Below are positions 32,262 to 43,641 of a stretch of DNA of 64,000 nt, piece by piece. The notes under the pieces were generated by a model. That model ran no database searches, was not told the origin of the DNA, and was given only the letters and a program-made list of their open reading frames with translations. The stretch is from contig CAMQZA010000002.1 in assembly GCA_947039545.1 (NCBI GenBank), positions 1-64,000 on the forward strand, in the 5' to 3' direction. This DNA is from an uncultured Ureaplasma sp. (GTDB lineage Bacteria; Bacillota_I; Bacilli_A; Mycoplasmatales; Mycoplasmoidaceae). Position 1 is the stretch's first letter, and the number at the start of each line of letters is the position of its first letter. The position numbers and the translations under genes are program-made.

Positions 32262-34574
32262 TTAACCTACAATCTTCGGATCTAAAGAATCATTTAAATT
32301 ATTAGCAATTATTTGAGATGAAAGTGTTATTAATAAAATCATAATTGTTGGAAATAATAATAAGTGTAAATATTGTGTATCAAAGGCATTTTGAATCATA
32401 ACACCAAGACTCATTTCATCAGTTCCTTTTAAACCTAAGAATACTAATGAAGCTTCAAAAAAGATAACTGCTGGAATCATATTAACAAATCTAACTATTA
32501 ATCTACCTAAAATATTTGGGATTAAATGAGTAAAAATTATTCTTGTTTGAGAAACACCAATAGTTTTAGCTGCTTGAATAAACTCTGAATCTTTATATTT
32601 AATAATAAATGTTCTAGTTGTTACAGCTGGTGACATTCAACCTGTTAAAATTAATGCAAAAGCTATTGTAAATAAATTTAATGTTCCATCAGATACTACT
32701 AATGAAAAAATCATTACTCAAACAATTAGTGGAACTCCTGAAAGAATTTCAACAATTCTCATCATAGTTGTATCAGTTGTTCTACCAGCAAAAGTTCCTG
32801 CTATTGAACCATAAATAGTTCCTAAAATAACTCCACCAGTTGCTGCTATTAATGATAACGTTAAAGATTGTGCTGTTGAATATCATAATAATGCTCATCA
32901 ATCACGACTTTGTCCGTCAGTACCACCTATAAATATTAAGTTATTTAAACTTGGAATATTATATGGATTATAACCAGTTATATGTCATGAACCATTAATA
33001 AATTCAGCATTTTCTCAAATGTTATAATTTAAATCATATTGTAATAAAGAATTATAAGTATCGTTATCTAAAACAATATTAGTAATTCCTGTTATTCCTA
33101 ATCAAGGAATTCTTGGAGGAAGGTTCGAAAGTAATGCTGAAGGTAATCCACCTGCACTAATATTAATTGCATTTCAATTTAGTAAAGGGATAATAATTGT
33201 ACAAACAATAATAACACCTAAAAATGCAAGAAAGAACGTTGCAGGTTTTGATCTAAAAAATCTTCTAGCAACATCAACTACATATCTAGTAGGTTTACCA
33301 CTAATTTGATCAGAGTTATCATTTTTATAAATATCAACACTTTTAAAATCTTTTGCTACTAAATCTGGAATTTCTATTTCTTCTCTTATATTTTTTGAAT
33401 TACTTTCATATTTAATAGAATCAAAATAATTTTCTTTATAAGATGACATGAAGCTAATATCAGCTAAATTATCTTCATTACTATAATCTGATATTCCATT
33501 TTTTTTATTAAAATTTAATTTTAATTTACTAGTAGTTGAATCAACTAAGTTAGTTCAATTTTTAACATCTTTTTTAACTTTTAATCTTGCTCAATAAGAC
33601 TTTATATAATAAGTAAAACCAATAGAATTTTTATCAGCTAATGTGATTCTCGGATCTATTATTGTATATAAAATATCTACTAAAATTTGCAATCCAAAGT
33701 AAATACATGAAAAGAATAATGTAATAAATAGAACTAGATAAATTTCTTTATTTTGGATTGAACTAATTAGAATTGATGAAGTCCCTGGGATACCAAAAAA
33801 TCTTTCAATAATAATTGAACCAGATAATATCATCATAAAAGATGGCAGTAGTACTGAAATAATTGGAATCATTCCATTTCTTAAAGCGTGTTTAAAAACA
33901 ACATCTCTAAATTTTAAACCTTTAGCCATTGCAGTTTTAATATATTCTTGTTGAAAAACATCAACAAGTTCATTTCTTGTATAGTAAATAATTATTGATA
34001 TTGAAGATAAAACCATTGAAATTATTGGTAATACCATTGACAATAATGTATCTTGCATAGTAGACCCTGAACTTCCAGGAAGAATAAAGGCGGGAGGTAA
34101 ACCAAAAAATGGTGATAGTTTTAATAAAAATAATGCAAAAATAAATGAAGGAGCAGAAATAAATAACACTGCTATAACATTAATAATTATATCGGGTGCT
34201 TTACCTCTATAATATGCTGATAATATTCCAAAACTAATTCCAATAATTGTCGAAAGAACAAAAGCTGGACCAGCTATCATAATTGTATATTGCATCGGCT
34301 TTAAAACCGTATCTATAACAGAATTTGATCCTGAAAAATTAACACCAAATCTACCTTTAGTAAAAATCTCTGTTATAAACCTACCAAATTGAACAAAAGG
34401 AGAGTCTAAAAGACCAGCATTTTGTAGTTTTAAAAAATAATCAGCATCTGTATCATTATTAGATCTAACAATTGGATAACCAGGTATAGCTTGCATTAAA
34501 AAGAAAACTAATATTAATAGTATTAATAGAGCAACAATAGCAAAAGCTACTCTTTTAAAAAAGTATTTTAACAT
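32262..34574 (-). CDS. oppB-oppC: Fused oligopeptide permease OppB-OppC in one reading frame
   Basis: 770 residues with no TAA or TAG between the two parts. Residues 1-330 are OppB: N-terminal helix, periplasmic-type loop, EAA loop NELVDVFQQEYIKTAMAKG, and IIDPRITLADK near the usual OppB end. Residues 328-375 form a polar linker; residues 376-770 are OppC with EAA loop KDSEFIQAAKTIGVSQTRII and SLDPKIVG at its end. The codon at 33591-33593 is TGA, read as Trp328; only in the standard code would OppB stop there. A Met at 376 could start a separate OppC but has no good ribosome binding site. A GGAGG site precedes the OppB ATG. The permease pair forms the membrane channel for peptides. Confidence 0.82.
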
Positions 34575-34612
34575 TTATTGTTCCTCCATTTCTTTTAATT
34601 TTTTATTTTATT

Positions 34613-37282
34613 TTATTTTATAACTCGATATGAATAAGCTTCATTTAATTCGTCATAAGATCAAGTAATATTACCTGTTTGTCTTTTTAATCATTCAACA
34701 CTTCCGATATCACTATTAAAAATAGTATTTGTGTTAATATTCGTTTTGTTAGCAACTAATGATCAATATTTTGATGCTTCAGCAAGTGAACCAGTATCAT
34801 ATACACCAAAAGGTAAAAATGAATACTGAATTGATTTTGAAATCCCTGGAAAAACTAAAGATTTAAGTGATGATCAATTAATTAAATCATTTATTGCTTT
34901 TCTAATTGTTGCACTTTTACCACCATTTTCAAATGGTGTATGGAAATCTTTAACAATTAAATCATAATATGGTCTTGTAATATTAGATTTAAGTTGTGGC
35001 TCTTTTCCTTCAGGAAAAAGGTAATTACCAAAATTATCTAATGAATATGTAGGTTTATTATTCTCTCACATAGGTTTACCAGTTGAGTCTATAATAACAC
35101 TTTGACTACCTGTTTCAATTCCATTAATAATTTCACTAAATCCTTTTTGATAAACTTGAAGGTTATATGGAATTAAATCTGATTTATTTAGTTTTTCAGA
35201 ACCTAATAAATAAGTTTCGCTTGCATTTGTTTTACCAAGATTTGCTGTCGGTATTTTTGATGTATCTAATGAACCACTATTAAATCTTTCATATGTAACA
35301 ATCTCTGTTGTTACTTTATAAAATAAATCAATAGTTTCAAATTTACTATAAGTTTCAGAACCAATGGTTCATTCTTTTTTAAAAGTAAAATTATTTGGAT
35401 TAATATTAATATCATCATTAAAAGAATTTAAATATTCATTATTCAACCCATATGTAATTTTTTGATCATCAATTGATTCAACATAATATGGGGCTGCTGA
35501 AACATAATCTTTTCAAACTTGACTACCACCATTTTCTCAAAAACCAACACCATATAAAACATTAATATTTTGACTATTTTCTCAATTTAAAACACCTTGT
35601 TCATTTAATACAATATTTTTTTCTGCAATTTGTTTTTCTCATTCAATATCTTCAACTATATTTTTAACTGTTTGTTTAAAATAAGGCAAAGCTGAAAAAT
35701 ATTGTTTTTGTAAAATATCTAAAATTTCAATAGATGAAAGAGTTGGTTTTTTAAAGAAAATTTTAAATGGTAAAGATGAAGTAGATGTATTGACAAGTTT
35801 ATTAGGTTCATAACTTAATGTTTTTTCTATATCTATTCCAGCTAATGAAATAAAATAACCATTAGAACTTATTCTAGTATCAATTGATCTTTGAAAAGCT
35901 TTAAATCCAGCTCAAAAATCAATTGGTGATAAATATTGATTAACGTTTTCTGATTGTGCTATTTTTCCAGTTGAATCAACTCATGGAATAGGTCTTATAT
36001 CAAAAGTCATTTCAGTAGTAGGACCATTAGGATTATTAATTGTTCCTGCTAATCCTGCATTAAATTCTTTAACTAAATTTTCAATAGAAGATTTTGTTCC
36101 TTGTGAAACTAATTCAGTTTTTAAATCTCTTTCATATTTTTGATTTACACTATCACCTAAAATACCGTTATTACCACCACCAATTGTTGATCAAGTTGTT
36201 AAATTAATTGTTGAAGATTGAAAAAAATCTGAATTTGCTGAAGTATTGAAATTTGGATTATAAGGTGTTTTTGAAAAGAATGGATCATTTGGTGAAGAAT
36301 AATTAAACCTTGTATTTGTTGCTTTATTATTTTTAAATCAATCTCTCATGTTAACAGCTGAATTAGAATTAATTGGGTTAAAATTATTTTCTCTAACTAA
36401 AATTGGTGTAATTGTAGTAGGACCGTCTTCAACATAAGGAATGTTAGGGTTTCTACTTGCTATTCAATTTACTAATTCAATTCCATATCCATATATATCT
36501 AAATTAGATGTTACATCTTTTGAAATACTTGAATTATTAAAAACTCATTGACCTATTAAATTAGCTAATGTTACATAAAAATTATCAAGTTCTGTTTGTG
36601 TTCTATAATTTGTAATAATATCAATTTGAGAATTTATATTTGGATCAATATTATTAGTAATCAAAAATGCACTTAAAGATTTTTGTCATGGAAGTGCGTC
36701 GGTATTTATTAATGCTTTTTGTAATGGATGTCAAAAATTACCAATTGGATATGTATCAGTAAACATATATTTTAATCAAGTTCCTACAGCATTATAATCT
36801 GGTGATCAATAAAAAGAAATTAGCTCAACATCTCTATTATAAAAACCTTCATTAACTGAAACTGGTGTTCTTAATGATAAATCAAAACTTAATCGACTAT
36901 CTATTTGTTTCATAGATTTGTTTAATGAACTAAAAAAGTCCAAAACACCTGGACTAGGAGCTGCATTTAATGTTGTAAAATTTAACTCAAGACCTGGAAA
37001 AGCTTGACCATGTTTTAATTCATATTCTTTTTGATATTCATCTAAGATAGTTTTTACTTTTAATTTTAAATCAGATATATACTGATTCTTAGAATTGTTT
37101 ATTGCTTCTTTTTCAACTAATGGATTACCATTTTTATCTAATGGTTTTGGATCAAAACCCATTTCATAAGAATCAATGCCAACTATATTCCTTGCAATCA
37201 TACTAGGAAGAATAATAGCAGCGATAGGAGTGATAACAGCAAGAGATGTCAATGTTGTGATTAATATTTTTTTTCATCTCAT
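34613..37282 (-). CDS. oppA: Oligopeptide-binding protein OppA (mycoplasma type)
   Basis: 889 residues in one uninterrupted frame under code 4. A basic start MRWKKILITT and a hydrophobic helix (about 7-30) form a signal peptide or anchor. No lipobox cysteine is present, although most mycoplasma OppA proteins are lipoproteins. The body is a large solute-binding protein of the type found upstream of mollicute oppB, with scattered SBP family 5 features and little local conservation. The assignment rests mainly on size, export signal and position as first gene of the opp operon. It ends 38 bases before the OppB start. A terminator for the upstream unit lies at 37376-37406. Confidence 0.75.
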
Positions 37283-37375
37283 TTTTATCTCAAATCTGAT
37301 TCAATTTTATATAAATTAAATCTTTAATAAAATTAAGTACTATTGACTAACAATACAATTATTAAATTATATTAT

Positions 37376-37406
37376 AAAAACACTAAAAAAAATTTTTAGT
37401 GTTTTT
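37376..37406. terminator. Intrinsic terminator downstream of the glycosyltransferase/hydrolase cluster
   Basis: AAAAACACTAAAAA (37376-37389) pairs perfectly with TTTTTAGTGTTTTT (37393-37406), a 14-bp stem with a 3-base loop. On the minus strand it follows the hydrolase stop (37431) and precedes oppA, so it isolates the opp operon. Confidence 0.85.
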
Positions 37407-37430
37407 ATAAAAAGTAAAAGTGAAAGTAAT

Positions 37431-38297
37431 CTATACTTTTTTTTGTATTATTTTATCTAACAAAGTGAATATATAACTAGCATCATCTTTATCAAAAGAG
37501 AGAATATGAGAGCCATTCGGAATGATAAAAACTTTTTTTTCATTTGATTTTTTTAATAATTTTTTTGCATATTTAGTGTCACTTAAAACATCTGACTCTG
37601 ATTGAATATAATAAATATTATTATTACGTATTGATTTAAATAAAACTCTTCATGCTCTTTTAAAAGATTTTCATGTTGCTAAATGAATTCGATTACTAAT
37701 TAATTGTTTAGGTTTAACTTTGATAACTCTAATTAGAAAAGAATTATTTGTTAATTTGTTATTAAAATTAGTATAGGAATGAGAATTTATTTTAGTGATA
37801 TATGTAATAAATGTTTTTGTTTTTAAAAAAGGTTGCTTAATATAATCAACATTTTCAACATCAATAACTTTATAAGGCATATTTCAAATTAATATGCCAT
37901 CTACTACATTTGGATAATGTTTATTAAATAATGTAACTAAAGAAGAACCTCATGATTCACCAATTAAATAAAGTTCATCAAAATCTATTTGTGTTCTCAA
38001 ATATTTTAAAAGTAAATGAATATCTTTTAAATATCTTTTAAAATTTTGAGAGGCAATATTTAAATTATTCCCTTGTCCTCTAGCATCAAAAGAAAAAAAT
38101 CAAACATCATCAAATACAGGATAATCTCAAAATTTTATCATGGAACTACTACCATTATAACCATTGATAAAAACAACCATTTTTTTCTTACCAGTAGTTT
38201 TATTTTTAGGAGCTATTAATACAGTGGGTACTTCATATTTTAATCCTTGAACTATTGCTTGATTGCTTGTAACTCTGCTTTCTTCAAATTTTTTCAT
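37431..38297 (-). CDS. Alpha/beta hydrolase (esterase/lipase type)
   Basis: 288 residues. Conserved elements: VVFINGYNGSS (oxyanion loop), WFFSFDARGQGNN, nucleophile elbow LIGESWGSS (GxSxG with catalytic Ser), an acid in YYIQSESDVLSD and His in IPNGSHIL. These make it a likely active serine hydrolase of the monoacylglycerol lipase/esterase type; the substrate is unknown. No signal peptide, so cytosolic. An AGGAG site precedes the ATG. It starts one base after the stop of the glycosyltransferase and ends with TAG, followed by a strong terminator. Confidence 0.85.
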
Positions 38298-38298
38298 A

Positions 38299-39192
38299 TT
38301 ACTCCTTTCTTTTAAAATATTTCTTGTAAAAACATAGATAAATTAAATTATATATCCATCTAATATAAAATGGAAATCACTTAAATGAAAAATCTCTACT
38401 TATATAGAAATAATCATTATTTTTTTTCATTAATTCCCGCATTTTTTTTAAACCTAAACGGTATGAAACAACTTCTTGTGCATTATTTTCAATACATTTA
38501 TTACAAGCATAAATTTCTGCTTCATATCTTTTATCATTTCATGATTGAGCAATGGAATTACCTTCTCTGTTAAAATAATAAAGACCTGTTATTTTTCTTG
38601 TAAATATTAAACTTTTAGAATTATTTACTAATTGAGAAAAATAATCTGGATCTTGATATGCTACTTTTTCTCTAATATCTTTTAAAGAATAGAATATTTC
38701 TTTTTTTGAAAAACATATTAATGGAAGGCAATATGGTGAATGCATTTGTCTTTTATTTTTTATTTCTTTTTTAAATAAAAATCAATATGGTCTTACTTTA
38801 GATGTTATTTTTTTTCCATTTCATCTAGCAAATGATGTTAATATTAAATCTTTATCTTTATTAATATTGTTTAGAATATTCAATGATTCCTTTGTAAACA
38901 TATCATCACTATCAAGTATTGAAATATAATCATTTTTTGCTAAATTGTTATTTTTAACATAATTTATAACACTACCTCATTGACCGTTATTTTTTTTATG
39001 GTATTCAAAAAAATTATATTTTTCTAAATATGGTTTAATAACATTTTCACCATTATCACTAGAACCATCATCTATTATTAAAACTTGAATTAAATTATGG
39101 TCATAATTGATATTAACAAGTGATTCTAAGCAACTTTCAATGAAATTTTCAGAATTATACATTGGAATTATTATTGAAAAAGATTTATTCAT
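38299..39192 (-). CDS. Family 2 glycosyltransferase
   Basis: 297 residues with TGA Trp codons. The GT-A fold is clear from FSIIIPMYNSENFIESCLES at the start, VLIIDDGSSDNGENVI (first Asp pair) and ISILDSDDMF (DxD-like metal site). The C-terminal 70 residues are basic with a few hydrophobic residues (FPFYIRWIYNLIYLCFYKK), suggesting contact with the membrane. Such enzymes transfer sugars to lipids or surface glycans; acceptor and donor are unknown. It overlaps the next upstream glycosyltransferase by 8 bases. Confidence 0.88.
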
Positions 39193-40705
39193 TATATTTC
39201 TCTATTTTATTTCTAACAATAATATCTACTTGCTCTCTATTTTCTGAATTAATATCAATAGCACTTTCATATCCAATTGACATTATTTTTCTATTCGAAA
39301 CTTTTATTTTTGAAAAAATATTAGATTTTTCTAAATCATCTTCATTTTTAAAATCAAAAAAGACAATGTAAAAATATCTAAAAACCTGATCTAAATGAAT
39401 AGAATCATTAACTTTATTCACAACTAGGGCCGTATTATATGATAGCGACATAATATTTTTTAATTTTTTTTCATTAAAATCACCTTCTACATCAATAAAC
39501 AAAAATTCAGGGTTAATTCTTTCTATTAATTTTTGATTTTTATTAAAAAAATCATATGTCAAAATAATTGAAATATTTTTATTTTCTAAGTCTTTATTTG
39601 ACAATTCATTAATAAAAAAATTATCACGAGTATCAATTATTTTTTTATTAGGATTTCTTATTATGAATTCAATATCATTTTCAAAATCTAATATTTCTTT
39701 ATTAATATTTTTTCTTGTTGAAATAATTTTTTTATATGTTTTAGAGAAATTAGAGATAATAAAAAAATATGAAAAAAATTTTCAAATAGTTTTAGAAATT
39801 TTAACTCTCATGTTGTAACTATAAATAAGTTGTGTGAAATTGTATTTTACAAATTCTAGTGAATATTTATTCGTTTTATTTTCATGATTTAATAAATAAT
39901 AAATAGCCATTAAAACTAAAATAATAAGACCATTAATTCATCTTCTATATTTTTTGTTTCCAAATCATTCTTCTTTTTCAAATCATGAAAATAATTGATT
40001 TGCTTGGTCATATCAATCAGATGTTTTTATTTTTACATCACAATAAAAATTAGATAGAGAAGTTTCTTCATCAGTTGGTTTATATTTAACATAGTAATAA
40101 ACTATATTTTTGATCATACAAAATTTATTTGTTTTTAAAAAAACATAAGGCATAACTCCATAATCTTCAAATACTCTATCTTTAAGGAATGAAATTTTTA
40201 AAGATTTAAAATATTCTGTCTTAATTAATGATGCTCATGGAGTACATATATTGGATTTAACGTAATGCCCACTTTCAAAACTTGAATGTCTTATTCAAGT
40301 AGGAATAAAGGGGATTTTAATTTTTTTATTTTGGTAATCTAAAATTGTTCTTCCGGTTACAATATCATAATCAAGATTAAAAGCTTTATTACTCAATAGT
40401 TCTATTGCTTCAATAGGAATATAATCATCAATATCAACAAAAGTAAAATATACTCCATTAGCATTAGAAACTAAAATATTTCTAGTTTCACCTAAACCTT
40501 TGTTATTTTGAGAGATAATTCTAATCCTATTATCTTTCTTTTTCCATTTATTTAAAATGTTTAAACTTTTATCATTAGATCCATCATTAATAACTAGTAT
40601 TTCAATGTTTTTATATGATTGAGTTGTACAACTTTTAAGACATTTATCAATGTATTTTTCACCGTTATAACATGCTATTAATATAGAAATTAATTTGCTT
40701 TCCAT
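39185..40705 (-). CDS. Family 2 glycosyltransferase with long C-terminal extension
   Basis: 506 residues. The first 230 are GT-A family 2: ISILIACYNGEKYIDKCLKSC, ILVINDGSNDKSLNIL, NKGLGETRNILVSNA and FTFVDIDDYIPIEA (DxD). A hydrophobic stretch near residue 260 (INGLIILVLMAIYYLL) may anchor it to the membrane. The C-terminal 150 residues are charged and unlike any family I recognise, perhaps a second, partner-binding domain. Transcribed with the smaller GT2 gene (8-base overlap) and the hydrolase downstream; together they look like a surface glycan or glycolipid cluster. Confidence 0.85.
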
Positions 40706-40779
40706 TGAATATCTTTCAGATAATTTTGATATATAGATTTTTAAAAAAATTATTTATATAAATATATAATATTAAAGTA

Positions 40780-40785
40780 TATAAT
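40780..40785 (+). promoter_or_regulatory. Likely -10 box of the ATP synthase operon
   Basis: A perfect TATAAT lies 33 bases upstream of the first atp-operon ATG, with a second at 40765-40770. The surrounding 110-base spacer between the divergent glycosyltransferase and the operon is almost pure AT, and a -35 box cannot be chosen with confidence, which is common in mollicutes. Confidence 0.4.
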
Positions 40786-40817
40786 ATATTTTTTATTAGG
40801 ATAATATAAATAACAAA

Positions 40818-41246
40818 ATGGTTCATAATATCAATAAAAAACAATTAATATTCAATGTTTTAATGTCTTTATTGGCAATTATTATTTCAATTATTATTGC
40901 ATCTATAATTCCAACATTATGAGTGTTACTTTATACAGTTTTATTCATTAGTCCAATTGTTATTGGAACTAAATATCTTTTTAATCTTTTATTTGCTAAA
41001 TTAATAAATGTAAATTTTGAAAACAAAACAAGAAAATCTGTTATTTTATCCATGACTTTTTTCTATATTTTTCAAAATATACTTTATATGATTCCTTTAT
41101 TATCAGTCGTTTTAATCAGTGTTTTTATAACTGATATTATGATTTTTAATATTTATATGGCAATTGCTTGATATATATCTTGAACTTTTGTTAATTTAGG
41201 TATATCTTATTTTTATAAAGAGAAAGGTGAAGATGTAAATGGATAA
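40818..41246 (+). CDS. AtpI-like membrane protein heading the ATP synthase operon
   Basis: 142 residues with four hydrophobic helices (starting near residues 10, 36, 75 and 103). Position directly before atpB, size and topology match the AtpI/MG406-type protein that opens mollicute atp operons. AtpI assists assembly of the c-ring in other bacteria; sequence conservation is too low here to claim more. It overlaps the atpB start by 8 bases. Confidence 0.65.
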
Positions 41247-42069
41247 GTGAACTCCTCAAATTGTTAGTAGCGATATTTTACAAGTAATACTTGGAATAGG
41301 TATTACTACTTTTATTTTCTTTGTAATTGGTTTTTTATATTTTTTTCAATCAAGAAAGTTAAAACCTGATGATAAACCAACATTGGTTGTTTTATTTGTA
41401 GATACAATTCTTGATATGATTAAAAAGATGATTTTATTATCACTTGGTAAAAAATATATTAAGTTTACTCCTTACTTTTTTATGTTATTTATGTTTTTAG
41501 CAATATCAAATATCTCAGCAATAATTGGGATAAGAGAAGCTACAACATCATATACTGTTCCTTTAACTTTAACTCTAATAACTTGGGTAGGTTCTCAAAT
41601 TTTTGCAATTAAATATCAAAGATTAAGTTATCTAACAAGTTTTTTAGTAGGCGCAAAGATTAAGGGTAGAAAATGATATTTCTTTATTAACCCTTTAGAA
41701 ATTGTTTCAAGAATCACACCTATTATTTCATTATCAATGAGATTATGAGGAAATATGTTCGCCGGATATGTTTTATATGCTGTTTTCTTATGAGCAGCTG
41801 CTGGTTTATTCCCTCTTGAAGTAGATGCTGTAACTGGAGACATAATTCAAACAGGGTTCCCTCAAATTGGTTTAGTCTTAGCTGGGGTATTAATCCTTCC
41901 AGCTTTATATCTTTATTTTTCTTTATTCACTGGTTTAATTCAGGCCTATGTATTTACTTTATTATCAACATCATATTGAGGTCAAGAAATAGAAAAAGGA
42001 AGAGAAATCCTTGAAGCAAAAAAAATAAATATTGAAGAAAATCAAAAGAATGAGAACATTATTTCTTAA
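41239..42069 (+). CDS. atpB: ATP synthase subunit a
   Basis: 276 residues with TGA Trp codons. Subunit a forms the proton half-channels next to the c-ring in the membrane. Five to six helices are visible. The functional helix INPLEIVSRITPIISLSMRLWGNMFAGYVL contains the essential arginine (in SMRLWGN), and the last helices hold LFTGLIQAYVFTLLSTSYW. The polar C-terminal tail is about 25 residues. It overlaps the preceding AtpI-like gene by 8 bases; 76 bases separate it from atpE. Confidence 0.95.
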
Positions 42070-42145
42070 AAAGAAAAATATAGGAATAAAATAAAGTTGT
42101 AATTCTTAAATTATAAAATTTACTTATATTATATCAGGAGTATTT

Positions 42146-42478
42146 ATGGATATTACAAATGTAATTGAAGCAATTGAGGTTGTTTCAGAAAATAGTGATC
42201 AACTAAGAGAGGTTTTTGCTGTTGCTACAACTGGTGGCGAACACTTTATTAAAATGGGTGCTTTTATCGGTGCTGGTTTATCTTTAGTTGGTGCTAGTGG
42301 TGTTGGTGCTGGTCAAGGTTATGCTGCTGGTGCTGCTGCACTTGCAGTATCAAGAAATCCAGAAGCAAAACCCGCTATTATGAGTACAATGCTTATTGGT
42401 ATGGCTATTGCTGAATCTGCTGCTATTTATGCTTTATTAATTGCTATTCTTTTAATATTTGTTGCTCCAACTATATAA
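42146..42478 (+). CDS. atpE: ATP synthase subunit c
   Basis: 110 residues, longer than the usual 70-80 because of an N-terminal leader of about 35 residues. The two-helix hairpin is typical: GAFIGAGLSLVGASGVGAGQGYAAGAAALAVSRNPEA with the polar RNP loop, then MLIGMAIAESAAIYALLIAILL with the proton-carrying Glu. Ring-forming rotor subunit of Fo. RBS CAGGAG precedes the ATG. The 76-base gap upstream is AT-rich and may hold an extra promoter for this abundant subunit. Confidence 0.95.
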   Translation: MDITNVIEAIEVVSENSDQLREVFAVATTGGEHFIKMGAFIGAGLSLVGASGVGAGQGYAAGAAALAVSRNPEAKPAIMSTMLIGMAIAESAAIYALLIAILLIFVAPTI

Positions 42479-42484
42479 AATAAA

Positions 42485-43111
42485 ATGAAAAAATTTAAAA
42501 AATTAATTTTATTATTTCTACTTTTTATATTATTTTCAATTTTAGCTGTCCCTTTATTGGTGTCATGTTCAGGTAGTCCTCCAGGTGTTGGACTTGAAGA
42601 TATAATAAATTCACTTTTCCCAAATCCTTGAATTTTTTGTGCTCAAATAATTGCTGTTATTGTTCTTACAATATTTACAGTTTGATTTATTTGAAATCCA
42701 GCTAAAAAAATGATTGAAAAAAGAAAAGAACTTGTATTAAAAGAAGTTACTGAAATTAAAGAAATAAAAGAAAAAAATATAGAAATAGAAAAAGAAATTC
42801 AAAGTAAAGAAATAGCTAGCAAAATAAAAGTCGATAAGATTATTAGTTCAGCTAATGAAAAAGCTCATAATCACAAAAAGAATGTTGAAAAAGAAGCGAA
42901 AGAAAATTCACAAAGAATTTTAGACGAAACAGATGTTATGGTTGCTAAAAAGATACGTGATTCTGAAAAAGATATTAAAGACAAGATTATTGATATAGCT
43001 TTTGCAACTGCAGAAGAACTATCTAAAAAGAATATTTCAAAAATTGATAATGAAAAATTAGTTAATGAATTTATAAATTCACTTGATAAGGAATTAAGTG
43101 ATGAGAAATAA
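42485..43111 (+). CDS. atpF: ATP synthase subunit b, predicted lipoprotein
   Basis: 208 residues. A lipoprotein-type signal (basic MKKFKK, hydrophobic core, then LLVSC with Cys22) precedes a second hydrophobic helix (about 45-65, AQIIAVIVLTIFTVWFIW) and a long charged coiled coil typical of the b stalk. Lipidation of subunit b through such a signal is known for mycoplasmas. The b dimer links Fo with F1 through subunit delta. Starts 6 bases after atpE; its end overlaps atpH by 11 bases. Confidence 0.92.
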
Positions 43112-43640
43112 TATTAATGAAGAATATGCATTAGCTTTTTCAATTTTAGGAATTGAAGAAAATAAAACTCAAAAGTTTTATAACGAATTAATTAATTTAA
43201 AAGTTATTTTTAAAGAAAATAATGAATTAATGAAATTATTAAATAATGATTATTTAGATATCAAAGAAAAAGAAAATATCATCAATGATATTTTTGCAAA
43301 TGATTTTGATCTTTTAATTACTAATTTTTTAAAATTGCTAGTTAAAAATAAATTAATAAGAGAAGTTGTTTCAATTTTTGAATTAACAATTAAAAGATTG
43401 TCAGTTACTTTAAATATTTTAGAAGTAATTATAGAAACTCCTTTCGTGTTATCTCAAGAACAGATTCTAAATATAGAAAATAAAGTTCAAAATAAAACTA
43501 AAAGTAAAATAATAAGTAAAGTAATAATAAATAAAGATCTTATTGGTGGAATAAAAATAAAATTTGATTCTTTTGTTATTGATGGAAGCATCAAAAATAA
43601 ACTTGAAAACTTATATAATATAAAAAAAGAGGAAAATTAG
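43101..43640 (+). CDS. atpH: ATP synthase subunit delta
   Basis: 179 residues from ATG 43101 (an in-frame GTG lies one codon upstream). Conserved features of the delta/OSCP family: [15 protein letters not shown] near the start and a C-terminal [19 protein letters not shown] matching the family's final strand (GGxxIxxxxxxxDxSxxxxL). It caps F1 and holds the b stalk. Start chosen for the ATG inside the atpF end (11-base overlap). Confidence 0.9.
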   Translation: MRNNINEEYALAFSILGIEENKTQKFYNELINLKVIFKENNELMKLLNNDYLDIKEKENIINDIFANDFDLLITNFLKLLVKNKLIREVVSIFELTIKRLSVTLNILEVIIETPFVLSQEQILNIENKVQNKTKSKIISKVIINKDLIGGIKIKFDSFVIDGSIKNKLENLYNIKKEEN

Positions 43641-43641
43641 A

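Noticed and set aside
33591-33593. TGA taken as the end of oppB, giving separate genes
   Set aside because: TGA is read as Trp throughout, including inside conserved motifs of many genes here, so it cannot be used as a stop only at this site without extra evidence.
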